A stretch of 20,395 bases of DNA from Microcaldota archaeon (GCA_027449585.1 DAIDLJ010000001.1:1-20395); one strand, 5' to 3'. Shown: positions 1-7,878, numbered from the stretch's first letter. The notes: a model not told the origin generated them from the sequence alone. Made by a program: numbers and translations.

Positions 1-522
1 GGAGGAGGAGGCAGCACGTATTCAGGCGGAAGTGGTGGAGGTGGTGGAAGTTCTGTAATATTAATAAATGGTGCAATTGCAAACAGTGGCAATGCATATG
101 CGTCTGGAGGAGCTGGAGGAACAGGCGGCGGAGGTTCAGAAACAGGCGGAGGAGGTGGTACTAGTAGTGCAGGTGGATCTGGTGGATCATTGATTTACAG
201 TGGAAGTCCAACAGGAGGTAGTCTTATTGGTGGTCAAGGCTCTGGTGCAGTATATGCTGGTATTAGTTCAGGGGGCTCTGGCAGTTCCGGCGGCGCTGCG
301 GGAGGTGGTACTTATCCATACGGCGGTGGAGGAGGAGGTGGCGGTGGATATGGCTCTGCAGGAGGCAACGGGGCCCTTGGCGCTGGAGGCTCTAGCGGAA
401 GTGGCGCAGGTACTGGCGGATCAGGAAATGGTGGGTCTGCCGCTGGCACAGACCAGGGCGGTTCCGGTGGAGCTGGCGGCAGTGTAACTCTTAGCTGGCC
501 AGGATCATCATGCCCAATATAA
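1..522 (+). CDS. C-terminal part of a glycine-rich repetitive surface-type protein (5' end outside window)
   Basis: Frame 1 is open from the first base to the TAA at 520-522, giving 173 visible residues. The only internal ATG start (190) cuts into uniform repeats, so the gene must begin left of the window. Nearly half of the residues are glycine, mixed with serine, alanine, threonine and some tyrosine, in loose runs of the GGSG, GGGG and GGAGG kind. A short hydrophobic patch, SVILINGAIANSG (about residues 19-31), interrupts the repeats. This layout resembles the low-complexity glycine-rich modules of large archaeal and bacterial surface or adhesin-like proteins, where short beta strands alternate with Gly loops. 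The protein ends with a less repetitive VTLSW...SSCPI tail, and no C-terminal membrane anchor is visible. It converges on pelota with an 85-bp gap. Function is unknown and the surface location is inferred. Confidence 0.75.
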   Translation, partial: GGGGSTYSGGSGGGGGSSVILINGAIANSGNAYASGGAGGTGGGGSETGGGGGTSSAGGSGGSLIYSGSPTGGSLIGGQGSGAVYAGISSGGSGSSGGAAGGGTYPYGGGGGGGGGYGSAGGNGALGAGGSSGSGAGTGGSGNGGSAAGTDQGGSGGAGGSVTLSWPGSSCPI

Positions 523-607
523 CCATTCGATTCAATCAAGTCATTAAGGAAAACAGAAACTAAGCTCCAATTACTATATGTACAAGTTCAACCTACTACA
601 CACCGAC

Positions 608-1630
608 TTAAATTGCAGCTATTCCCAAAAAATTCTTTAGTTGTATGCCTGCATCGTCCTCAGCATTGAATATCTCTATCTTTATTCCCAACTTGTCTGC
701 TTTGTCAAGTATATCTTTTATCCTACTTTCATTTATTATATCATCATTGACCAGCACCGCAGAAATATTCCTCTTGCCAAGATCATTAGAAAGTTTTTCA
801 GGGCCATATACTGCGATGCCTGCCCGTACTTCAAGAAGCAATCTGTTTATATACTCAAATTCCTTCTTCACGTGCTCATTCTCAAGAAATTTCATAACCG
901 TCGCACTCTGCATAACTTCGCGTATTCCAGATCTTTCGGCATCGCTCGCCGGAGCATAGATTAATTTCTTCTTTATTTCTATATCCTTGTCTTCAATGTA
1001 CTTCTTTACGTCATCCTTTGTAAATCCAGGACCTGCAAGCACCACTATGTCAACTGACAGATTCGACGCCGCCGCTATTATGTCTTTGAAATACTCTTCT
1101 CTTCGCGCCTCGAAGTCCTTCATCTTCATCCTCTTGCTGAGCCTGCTGTAAAGCTCGGAGACTATCTCAATCCCGTATCCTTTTATGTAGGAGACCAGTG
1201 CCTTCTCATCATCGAGCACTATCACGCCAAGCCGTGGTTTCTTTGAGTCTATGACGGCCTGCTTTAGTCTTTTGAGTATGTAACCCTTCCACTCTGGTTT
1301 TTGTATGTCTATTATCTCTGCCGGGGCTATGTTGAGTGTGTGGTAGCTTCCCATTGTCACGTACTCCTCTGGCTGCCCATAGACTATCTTGCCTGACACC
1401 CTTAGCATACCAGCATTCTTGTCTATCTCGCTACGCTCTACATTTACCCTTATCGTCACGTCCTTCTGCTCGCCCTTCTTGTCCCCTTCATGCGCCCTGA
1501 ATCTGCGTGTGCTGTGTCCCTCTACCACGTCATTCTTTGATATTATCATTGCCAGAAGGTAGAGGTCATCTATATTGGACGGCTCGAGCTTTAGGAAGTT
1601 GGTGACGCCGTTTAGCCTTATTATGCGCAT
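608..1630 (-). CDS. pelA: Pelota (Dom34), mRNA surveillance and ribosome rescue factor
   Basis: The 340-residue product matches archaeal Pelota over its whole length. Pelota enters the empty A site of stalled ribosomes with aEF1A-GTP and, with ABCE1, splits the subunits in no-go and non-stop rescue. The N-terminal Sm-like domain (about 1-130) starts MRIIRLNG and contains the GHSTRRF segment near residue 38. The central domain (about 135-260) has the LGVIVLDDEKA strand and the VLAGPGFTKDD motif. The C-terminal domain (about 265-340) resembles the eRF1 L30e-like fold. The GGQ peptide-release loop of aRF1 is absent, which separates Pelota from the release factor. A TATA-like box at 1661-1668 predicts a transcript start about 9 bases before the ATG, so it probably has its own promoter although it follows pcc1 by 51 bases. 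Confidence 0.95.
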   Translation of the reverse strand: MRIIRLNGVTNFLKLEPSNIDDLYLLAMIISKNDVVEGHSTRRFRAHEGDKKGEQKDVTIRVNVERSEIDKNAGMLRVSGKIVYGQPEEYVTMGSYHTLNIAPAEIIDIQKPEWKGYILKRLKQAVIDSKKPRLGVIVLDDEKALVSYIKGYGIEIVSELYSRLSKRMKMKDFEARREEYFKDIIAAASNLSVDIVVLAGPGFTKDDVKKYIEDKDIEIKKKLIYAPASDAERSGIREVMQSATVMKFLENEHVKKEFEYINRLLLEVRAGIAVYGPEKLSNDLGKRNISAVLVNDDIINESRIKDILDKADKLGIKIEIFNAEDDAGIQLKNFLGIAAI

Positions 1631-1660
1631 CGTTACACTGAATAAAAATAGACGAGAAAT

Positions 1661-1668
1661 ATTATAAA
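1661..1668 (-). promoter_or_regulatory. TATA box of pelota
   Basis: Minus-strand TTTATAAT lies about 35 bases before the Pelota ATG. Archaeal transcripts start about 26 bp from the centre of the box, which gives a short leader of about 9 bases. This is pattern-based only. Confidence 0.45.
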
Positions 1669-1681
1669 TACAGAAATAGGC

Positions 1682-1906
1682 TTACTTCTTCAAGACTTCT
1701 GAGGTCTGCTCTATTATCCTTATCTGCTTCATGAGGCTGGACATTGCCGTTATCAGCGCCTTTGGCGTTTTCGATTCCATTACAACAATCAGTCTGTTTC
1801 CCTCGGTCTTTATCTCCGCCTTGCTGTCCCTGAATTCCTCTCCCTTAAGTATCTCAAAATAATCCGATGGGCCGTCAAGTTCTATCTGCAGCTCGGATCT
1901 TGGCAA
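1682..1906 (-). CDS. pcc1: KEOPS complex subunit Pcc1
   Basis: This 74-residue protein matches the Pcc1 family in length and layout. Two beta strands (SELQIELDG and RLIVVMESK) flank a short segment, followed by a long helix beginning TPKALITAMSSLMKQIRI. Pcc1 is the dimerising subunit of KEOPS (Kae1-Bud32-Cgi121-Pcc1), which makes t6A at position 37 of ANN-decoding tRNAs. The start is TTG at 1904-1906, preceded by GGAAGGTGG a few bases upstream, and no in-frame ATG lies near. It follows L15e by 14 bases and is surely co-transcribed with it. In many archaea Pcc1 and L15e are members of one long exosome/RNase P superoperon; here they are direct neighbours. The family call rests on a short protein, so some doubt remains. 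Confidence 0.85.
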   Translation of the reverse strand: MPRSELQIELDGPSDYFEILKGEEFRDSKAEIKTEGNRLIVVMESKTPKALITAMSSLMKQIRIIEQTSEVLKK

Positions 1907-1920
1907 GGTGCCACCTTCCT

Positions 1921-2442
1921 TTAGGCGCTCGAATGTATGGAGTCCCTGTGCTCCCTTCCAGAGTGCGTAAGGCCTCTAAAAGCCCTTGCCTTCCTGCTCA
2001 CCGCTTGCGAATACATCCTGTCCGCCCTTATCGATGGATGGCTCCTGTCAACCAGTATCGCCTCGAAGAACTTGTGTGATCCGTCCTCTCCTATATAATA
2101 AGAATTAATCACTTCGCAGTTTATGAACTTCCTGGCGGCCCTCTCCTCGGCTATCGACTGGAAGGACTTCTCCATTGCAAAGAACCTTCCGTTCTTCGAT
2201 GGCTTCCTTCCCTTCCTGGCCTTCTCCCTCTTGCTAAGACCCTTGTTTACCCTGACCCTTGCCACTATGACTCCCTGCTTGGCCTTGTAGCCCAGCTCCC
2301 TTGCGCGTGCAAGGTTCGTCGGTCTTTGCACCCTAATTATCGGCGGCTCCGCCCTCCAGCCCACTAGACGTGACTTTACAATATCTCCGCGTTCCTTGTA
2401 TTCCTTCTGCAATGTCTCCGTTATCTGTTTGTAAGCGCCCAT
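1921..2442 (-). CDS. rpl15e: Large-subunit ribosomal protein L15e (eL15)
   Basis: The 173-residue basic protein is an archaeal/eukaryotic L15e. Characteristic stretches are the WRAEPPIIRVQRPTNLARAR segment (about 29-48), GYKAKQGVIVARVRV (about 51-65), the RRK-rich loop ending RKPSK, SIAEERAARKF (about 96-106) and INSYYIGEDGSHKFFEAILV. It is somewhat shorter than usual for the family (roughly 190 residues); the shortening is at the C terminus, after the SRKARAFRGLTHSGREHR tail. The start ATG at 2440-2442 has a GGTGA ribosome binding site 4 bases upstream (2447-2451). It lies 46 bases downstream of priS and 14 bases upstream of pcc1. It may be transcribed from priS or from an AT-rich element near 2470-2478. 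Confidence 0.95.
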   Translation of the reverse strand: MGAYKQITETLQKEYKERGDIVKSRLVGWRAEPPIIRVQRPTNLARARELGYKAKQGVIVARVRVNKGLSKREKARKGRKPSKNGRFFAMEKSFQSIAEERAARKFINCEVINSYYIGEDGSHKFFEAILVDRSHPSIRADRMYSQAVSRKARAFRGLTHSGREHRDSIHSSA

Positions 2443-2488
2443 AAATTCACCATGAATAAATCATGTACCATTATATTCCAAAGCATAA

Positions 2489-3652
2489 CTAAATAAAGTT
2501 TATTATCCGCGCCTTGCCTTTAAGATAGAGGTAGGCCCCCACATATGTCGGCACCTTTATCTCCCCGGCATAAGGGCCGTACTTTTGCCCCATCATGACC
2601 AGCTCATAACCGGTATGGGCGTCTATCTTCACGTATCCCTTCCTGAAGGCTATCGCCTCCTTCATCGGATCGAATCCGTAGAGCGCTCCAGGCGCCTTAA
2701 GCTTCCTTGCAATAAGCCCCGAGCCTCCGTGTATGGAGTTTGCAAGCCTTATCAGGTGCGTCGGGTCATTGGTCACATTCCTGTCTATCTTGTCGCTCTG
2801 ACTGACCGCCTGCCTATCTATGATCCCTTTCCAGAAATCCGCCTTGTTCTTTATATAAACCATATCCCAGTTGCCATTCTCTATACCCATCTGCACAAGC
2901 CCTTTGCTTCTCCATAATTTGCTTGCTATCGGCTTCTCAATGCCCATTCTCATCAGCGAGTCCACTCCGGCATTAAGGTTCGAAAGGAAGTTCTTGGCAA
3001 TCTTGCCCCTCCATCCCTTCTCCTTTGCGCTCGGTCCGACGAGTTTCTCACCCCTCCTCCCTGCTGTAGGGAAGAGATCCGCGAATTCTATCCCTGATCC
3101 GGATATGTATCCAGTCACTTCTCTGCGGGCTGCGGCGTCAAGCATCAGCATGTCCTTATTGTCAACATGGACGTGGTATCCCCTGTTGCCGCTGAAATTC
3201 ACCTTTATCTCCTTCTCGGAGAAGCCAAAATCAGGTATGAGGAAGTCATATACCAGCTTTATTGTCTCTTTTCTGACCTCATCAAGGCATATGCTGCAGA
3301 CCCAGGACTTGCCGTGCCGCAGCTGGCATGGAAGATCCATATCCGTGACATCAAGGTCAAAGACCAGCTCCGAACCCAACCAGCCCTTCTTCTCCATCGG
3401 CCTTCCGGAAGGAAACTTGTAGAATGCAGAAGACGATGAAACGTAAGGGACCGCATTTGTGGATAAGTACCCCTTCAGATCCCTCTCGTTGCGAAATGAC
3501 ATGTGCCTTTGGGATATCTTTATCTCAAAGTTTCCGACACCGAATTCGCGTTCAGCTATTCTTTCCGGAGCAAGATCCGTAGCACTCTTGTAAAATTCAG
3601 AGATAAGGCCGTTTATTATTGAAAGGCTGTTATCAGGACTCGCTGCCGGCAT
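2489..3652 (-). CDS. priS: DNA primase catalytic small subunit PriS
   Basis: This 387-residue protein is the archaeal/eukaryotic-type primase catalytic subunit, which works with PriL to make primers for replication. Visible motifs are FDLDVTD with the two metal-binding aspartates D99 and D101, and a zinc knuckle C109, H113, C119, C122 in CQLRHGKSWVCSIC. Next come SGNRGYHVHV (154-163) for nucleotide binding, a third acidic residue D296, and the conserved IRLANSIHGGSGL (301-313). All catalytic elements seem intact. The N-terminal stretch before about residue 14 is not conserved. The start ATG at 3650-3652 is divergent from the 79-residue gene, with 78 bp between them that contain an AT-rich element around 3683-3695 able to serve either gene. 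Downstream comes rpl15e, so replication and translation genes may share a transcript. Confidence 0.96.
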   Translation of the reverse strand: MPAASPDNSLSIINGLISEFYKSATDLAPERIAEREFGVGNFEIKISQRHMSFRNERDLKGYLSTNAVPYVSSSSAFYKFPSGRPMEKKGWLGSELVFDLDVTDMDLPCQLRHGKSWVCSICLDEVRKETIKLVYDFLIPDFGFSEKEIKVNFSGNRGYHVHVDNKDMLMLDAAARREVTGYISGSGIEFADLFPTAGRRGEKLVGPSAKEKGWRGKIAKNFLSNLNAGVDSLMRMGIEKPIASKLWRSKGLVQMGIENGNWDMVYIKNKADFWKGIIDRQAVSQSDKIDRNVTNDPTHLIRLANSIHGGSGLIARKLKAPGALYGFDPMKEAIAFRKGYVKIDAHTGYELVMMGQKYGPYAGEIKVPTYVGAYLYLKGKARIINFI

Positions 3653-3730
3653 AGAAACCCCATATTATAAGCCCATGTAATGAATAAATATGTTGCATGA
3701 GATAGCTTTGCGGGATAAAGAGGTCGCTAT

Positions 3731-3970
3731 ATGGCAAAAGCAAAGAAGAGCAATGAGATTTCGAAGGATTACCGCATGCTCAAGGTAATTTCAGAGCAGC
3801 TAAAGAAGCACGAGCACATACTGCACGATATAACCGCAAAGGCAGTCGCAAGGAAGTCCAAGTCCGATTTGGAGTGGGGCCTGCTGGAGAATCTTGACAT
3901 GGTGGCCAGCCATATGAGCAAGGCCAGGAAGGAGATAGACAGGGCAAGGAGCAAGCTGAAAATGATATGA
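3731..3970 (+). CDS. Small charged helical protein of unknown function, upstream of pth2
   Basis: The 79-residue protein is highly charged (many Lys, Glu, Arg) and almost certainly all-helical. Two amphipathic stretches, about 16-43 (MLKVISEQLKKHEHILHD) and 46-79 (LEWGLLENLDMVASHMSKARK), suggest a helical hairpin or a coiled-coil dimer. No catalytic motif, cysteine or membrane segment is present. The start ATG has an AGAGGT ribosome binding site 6 bases upstream (3719-3724). Its TGA stop directly abuts the first possible ATG of pth2, so the two are co-transcribed and probably translationally coupled. It was not recognised as a known family. Candidate roles, such as an RNA- or ribosome-associated partner, come only from this context. 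Confidence 0.75.
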   Translation: MAKAKKSNEISKDYRMLKVISEQLKKHEHILHDITAKAVARKSKSDLEWGLLENLDMVASHMSKARKEIDRARSKLKMI

Positions 3971-4342
3971 ATGATTGACATGGACGAGCTGGAGTTCAAG
4001 CAAGTAATAATAATACGAAAGGACCTTGACATGGGGACTGGCAAAATCGTTGCCCAAGGCGCGCATGCATCATTGATGAGCTACCTTGAAACAATCAAGG
4101 AACACAAGGACGTCGCAGACAAATGGCTAAAGGAAGGAGAGAAGAAGATAGTGCTAAAGATAGATGACGAAGAGAAGATGAGGCGGCTAGCCGAGGCATT
4201 CAAGTATAAGGGAATACCACATGCCCTTGTGTCAGACGCAGGACTTACCCAGCTTCCAAGAGGCACAATGACCGCGCTTGGGATAGGTCCCTGGAGGAGC
4301 AAGGATCTTGATTTGTTAACCGGAGCGCTTAAGCTGCTCTAA
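3971..4342 (+). CDS. pth2: Peptidyl-tRNA hydrolase, Pth2 type
   Basis: Pth2 cleaves peptidyl-tRNA that has dropped off ribosomes and recycles the tRNA; it is the archaeal/eukaryotic enzyme, unrelated to bacterial Pth. The 123-residue product carries the family signatures: VIIIRKDLDMGTGKIVAQGAHAS near the N terminus with the conserved Lys, Gln and His, and DAGLTQLPRGTMTALGIGPW near the C terminus with the Asp and Thr residues of the active site. The start is ambiguous. ATG 3971 follows the previous stop without a gap, while ATG 3980 would give 120 residues, closer to the usual family length. The last 27 bases overlap the 3' end of the convergent prolyl oligopeptidase gene. Confidence 0.93.
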   Translation: MIDMDELEFKQVIIIRKDLDMGTGKIVAQGAHASLMSYLETIKEHKDVADKWLKEGEKKIVLKIDDEEKMRRLAEAFKYKGIPHALVSDAGLTQLPRGTMTALGIGPWRSKDLDLLTGALKLL

Positions 4343-6496
4343 TTGCCTCCTTTCAATGTCCTTGTCCATCCCTAACTCCTTGTAAACGAAGGTCAGCCAG
4401 TCTGCAGTCCAGTCAAGCTGCTGGCTCTTCTTAACCGGCATGGTCTGCCCGCCGTGTCCCATGTCTTTTTGCATCAGCAGCAGAACCGGCTTGCCTGATC
4501 CTGTCGAGTCCTGCACAATTGCAGCGAATTTCCTGGCATGAAGCGGATCGCAGCGCGTGTCGTATTCTCCGCCTATAACCATGAGCGCAGGGTACTTCTC
4601 CCCCTTCTTGACATTATGATATGGCGAGTATTTCATCATCGCCGCAAACTCCCCTGGGTCTGCCGGATCCCCGTACTCCTTCCTGCAGAGCGGACCTATG
4701 TCAAATCTGTCGGCCCCTATGAGATCGGTGAGCGGCATCTCCGATACCACTGCCCTGAACAGGTCCGGCCTTTGCACCATCACCGCGGCTGTAAGAAGCC
4801 CGCCATTGCTCCTTCCCCAGATAGCAAGCCTGTCCTTGCTTGTGTAATTGCTATTTATCAGCCACTCGGCTGCGGCTATGAAATCATCATAAGAGTTCTG
4901 TTTTTTCTTGTTGATTCCAGAGAAGTACCAGTCCCTCCCATACTCCCCTCCTCCACGTATATTTGCTATGCATAAAATGCCTCCGTCCTCAATGAAGGGC
5001 ATCATGTGACTGTCGAATTCCGGAGGATTTACTGTATTGAAACCGCCGTATCCTGTCAATATTACTGGATTCTTCCCGTTCCTTTCCATGCCTTTCTTGT
5101 TGACCATGAACATCGGAAAGTCGGTCCCGTCTGCCGACTTGCACCACACCTGCTTATACTCAAAGTTGCTCATATCCATCCTATCCGATTTAGGGGCGCT
5201 CTTGAGCTTGAGCTTTTTCGCCCTCAATCCGCCGTAGTTGAATTCGTAAAGCTCATGCGGGTGCACCGGAGAACTCATCCTGAAGATCAGCCTGGTTGGT
5301 TCGTTCCCTGTTTTTGACGGATCTGGTATATCGCAATAACCCTTCATCGGAAGCTCTACAGTGCCAAGCCGCTTTCCCCCAGTAGAAAAGACGCATAATT
5401 CCGAGAATGCGTTATTGCTGTACTCGAGTATTATCTTATTGTTGTAAAACGTGTAATTCACTATTGGCATATCCATCTCAGGTATCACAGTCTTCCATCC
5501 GCGGTTGGTGTGGTTGCTTATATCGAAGCTTATCACTTTGTAATTCGGTGCGCCATCGCTCGTCACGGCCATGAACCTGCCATCCCATTGGTCCATGACA
5601 TAGAATTCACTCTCACGTCCCTGAACAAGCACCTTTATCTCGGGGCTTGCGTTTGGGTGCAGGTTCTTGTAATATACGTCGTTATTGACATTGTCTGATA
5701 CGTATATGAAGAGATAATGGCCTTTTGTGTCGGTGCTCACGCCGCAGGACCTCTCTGCCCCAAGTCCCTTTCCGAATATCGGGACATCCTTAGACTCGGA
5801 TGTCCCCAATTCATGATAATAGACCTGATGCACCTTCTTTCCATCCGGATAATTCTTAAGGTCCGGCCATTTCGAGTAGTAGAAGCCTTCGTTGCCAATC
5901 CATGCAACGCTTGCAAAAGTCACATGCTCTATTTTGTCTTTAAGCATCCTTCCGCTCTCAATATCGATAATCCTTATAGTTGTATCGTCGTTGTTGTGCC
6001 TTGATGTGGTGAATGCCGCAAGCGTTCCGTTGTCATTAGGGAAAAACTCTATCATTGATGTCTTCCCATCCTTGCTCAGTGTGTTTGGATCTATTGCGAT
6101 TTTGGCCTCGCCATCAAGCCCGTCCATGTAATAAAGTACTTTATATTCATCCCCCGGCAGCCGTCTCATCTGGAAATACCTATACTTTCCAGAAGGGAGG
6201 GCTTCAAGTGCGCCATACACTCCCTCCATCTCCGCACCACTCTCAATCTCCGCAAGCCTTCCTCGTATGTATTCGCGCAGCTGCCCGTCTATAACTTTGC
6301 GCGTATATGCATCCTGCCTTTTTGTCCACTCTCTTACCCTCCTGCTCTCAGAGTCGTTCATCCAGGCGTAGGGATCCCTTACTTCTACTCCATGCATCCT
6401 TGTGCTTACGTTTTCCGCAGCATTGCTAGGGAGACCAACCATAGGAGTAACTATACCTCCCCTCTTCACCGCAAGCACCCTGGCGTCAGCCATCAT
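4316..6496 (-). CDS. Prolyl oligopeptidase (serine peptidase family S9A)
   Basis: This cytosolic serine peptidase cuts short peptides after proline. The N-terminal part has the family's HGVEVRDPYAWMND stretch (about 36-49), followed by a long beta-rich region (about 80-450) that would form the gating beta-propeller. The C-terminal alpha/beta-hydrolase domain contains GGFNTVNPPEF, NIRGGGEYGRDWY, the nucleophile in WGRSNGGLL (Ser about 563), the acid in GEYDTRCDPLHA (Asp about 646) and the base in MGHGGQT (His about 681). All three triad residues are present. No signal peptide is seen. Length, about 726 residues, is normal. I chose ATG 6494-6496, 4 bases after GGGGA (6501-6505); TTG 6499 and ATG 6493 are alternatives. 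It has its own TATA box at 6538-6545 and probably serves peptide scavenging. Confidence 0.95.
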   Translation of the reverse strand: MMADARVLAVKRGGIVTPMVGLPSNAAENVSTRMHGVEVRDPYAWMNDSESRRVREWTKRQDAYTRKVIDGQLREYIRGRLAEIESGAEMEGVYGALEALPSGKYRYFQMRRLPGDEYKVLYYMDGLDGEAKIAIDPNTLSKDGKTSMIEFFPNDNGTLAAFTTSRHNNDDTTIRIIDIESGRMLKDKIEHVTFASVAWIGNEGFYYSKWPDLKNYPDGKKVHQVYYHELGTSESKDVPIFGKGLGAERSCGVSTDTKGHYLFIYVSDNVNNDVYYKNLHPNASPEIKVLVQGRESEFYVMDQWDGRFMAVTSDGAPNYKVISFDISNHTNRGWKTVIPEMDMPIVNYTFYNNKIILEYSNNAFSELCVFSTGGKRLGTVELPMKGYCDIPDPSKTGNEPTRLIFRMSSPVHPHELYEFNYGGLRAKKLKLKSAPKSDRMDMSNFEYKQVWCKSADGTDFPMFMVNKKGMERNGKNPVILTGYGGFNTVNPPEFDSHMMPFIEDGGILCIANIRGGGEYGRDWYFSGINKKKQNSYDDFIAAAEWLINSNYTSKDRLAIWGRSNGGLLTAAVMVQRPDLFRAVVSEMPLTDLIGADRFDIGPLCRKEYGDPADPGEFAAMMKYSPYHNVKKGEKYPALMVIGGEYDTRCDPLHARKFAAIVQDSTGSGKPVLLLMQKDMGHGGQTMPVKKSQQLDWTADWLTFVYKELGMDKDIERRQLEQLKRSG

Positions 6497-6537
6497 CAAT
6501 TCCCCAAAGACTCAATGGAAATAGCTGGCATTTGGTC

Positions 6538-6545
6538 ATATTTAA
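6538..6545 (-). promoter_or_regulatory. TATA box of the prolyl oligopeptidase gene
   Basis: Minus-strand TTAAATAT is centred about 45 bases before the chosen start. It predicts a leader of roughly 20 bases that includes the GGGGA ribosome binding site. Confidence 0.5.
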
Positions 6546-6620
6546 GCATTATCTGCAAATGCGCCAATGCTTACGAAAAACGCAATACGCTTTATAATCT
6601 GGACAAGGTTGCAAATATGC

Positions 6621-7856
6621 CTACTGGTTTATCCTGCCATAGAGGTCGTCAAAGAACCTCTCCCCGTCCTCCAGCCTGCCGGCCTTCATCACTGCAAATT
6701 CGCCATCCTTCGTGCCTAGAACGTCATTGACGAACTGCGACTCCTCCTTTATCGCCTCGTGGGCATCAGTATATATGCCGCTGCTCCCCTCCATCATCAT
6801 AGCATCTATATGCTGCGCATGTTCCTTGTTTATCTTCACCGCAAGCACCCTGCCGCCATTGTTTATTGTCGCATTTATCCCAGCTTCACCGCTTCCGGCA
6901 AATATCCCCGTCACATCAAATACTGCCATCCTGCCGACGCTCTCCTTGTGGCTAGTGGGATTGTAGGTTCCTCCGGTCCTGTCAAAGCTCTGTATGATTA
7001 TTCCAGCAACTGAAAGCAGCGCTATTATTATGTAATATGGATATACTGGCTGGTTAAGAATCACTCCTGCGAACACGAAGGTAAGGAATGGCGAGAGGGA
7101 GAGTATGTTGGAGGCCATCGTCGCCTTCACCTGCCTTGCGGCATGATAGTATATCGAGTAGTTTATCACATTGTAGAAGATGCCTATGAACACTGCTATT
7201 GCAGCCTGGCCTGCGCTTATTGCATGGAATCCTGTTCCACTTACGGCGGAGATCGCAAGCACAAGAAGTAGCATTGAGATTCCAGCAAAGAGCATTATCA
7301 CAGACATATCAAACATGTACTTCTTCACCAGTATTATCGAGAATGCGTACACAAAGGCAAGCAATGCAAGCAACATGACTATTCCGGCGCTGCTGTTGCT
7401 AAATATGCCCAGCAAGTTGCCACCGCTTACTGCTAGGTATATGCCTATGAATCCCAAGCCAAGGGCCACCATCTGGTGTTTTGAGAGCCTCTCCTTTAGC
7501 ACTGTCGGCAGAAGTATGAGCATGAGCAGCGGGGAGGTGCGCAGCATCACTGCAACAAGCGATGCCCCCACAAAGTTCTCCGCGTAAGTCACTCCATACT
7601 CCGTGGGCAAAAAGAGCACTACTCCAATTGCGAACAGTATCAGGAGGCTCTTCCAGTCGCGCAGGGCTGCAGACACGTCCGCGAATTTTTTCCTATATCC
7701 GACGAATCCTAAAGATGCTATTATGGCTGAGATGTAAAGCACTACGAAGAAGGAATTCATTCCGGCCCCTCTTCCAAATGACATAAGTATCGGCTGCATC
7801 GCTGCCCCCACTGTCGAGAATGCAAGCATTGCATATGCCTTGTCCTTGAGCTTCAT
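6621..7856 (-). CDS. EamA/DMT-family transporter with a soluble C-terminal extension
   Basis: The first 290 or so of 411 residues are strongly hydrophobic and split into about ten membrane helices in two five-helix halves, the layout of EamA drug/metabolite transporters. Family hallmarks include the end of the first half, with SLVAVMLRTSPLLMLILLPTVLKERLSKHQ (about 99-128) before the GFIGIYLAVSG helix, and the matching ASNILSLSPFLTFVFAGVILNQP (about 248-270) in the second half. Substrate is unknown; relatives export amino acids and metabolites. Residues 291-411 form a hydrophilic tail not usual for the family, with strands such as GRMAVFDVTGIFAG and GRVLAVKINKEHAQ. I chose ATG 7856 over the upstream TTG at 7895. 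A TATA box at 7879-7886 puts transcript initiation at this ATG, so the mRNA is probably leaderless. It is divergent from a double Lrp-like regulator. Confidence 0.85.
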   Translation of the reverse strand: MKLKDKAYAMLAFSTVGAAMQPILMSFGRGAGMNSFFVVLYISAIIASLGFVGYRKKFADVSAALRDWKSLLILFAIGVVLFLPTEYGVTYAENFVGASLVAVMLRTSPLLMLILLPTVLKERLSKHQMVALGLGFIGIYLAVSGGNLLGIFSNSSAGIVMLLALLAFVYAFSIILVKKYMFDMSVIMLFAGISMLLLVLAISAVSGTGFHAISAGQAAIAVFIGIFYNVINYSIYYHAARQVKATMASNILSLSPFLTFVFAGVILNQPVYPYYIIIALLSVAGIIIQSFDRTGGTYNPTSHKESVGRMAVFDVTGIFAGSGEAGINATINNGGRVLAVKINKEHAQHIDAMMMEGSSGIYTDAHEAIKEESQFVNDVLGTKDGEFAVMKAGRLEDGERFFDDLYGRINQ

Positions 7857-7878
7857 GATTAGGAATGGCCCTTCCTTG

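Noticed and set aside
312..539. Proline-rich minus-strand frame opposite the glycine-rich gene
   Set aside because: Reverse reading of glycine codons (GGN) gives proline-type codons; it is a mirror of the repeats, not an independent gene.
2871..3422. 183-codon open frame on the plus strand opposite priS
   Set aside because: priS is complete with all catalytic motifs on the minus strand; the opposite frame has composition typical of a shadow and no recognisable domain.
6590..6730. TTTATAAT box (6590-6597) followed about 22 bases later by an ATG (6616) opening a 37-codon plus-strand frame
   Set aside because: The frame is antisense to the end of the transporter gene, rich in Arg, Pro, Ser and His as expected of a shadow frame, and has no ribosome binding site.
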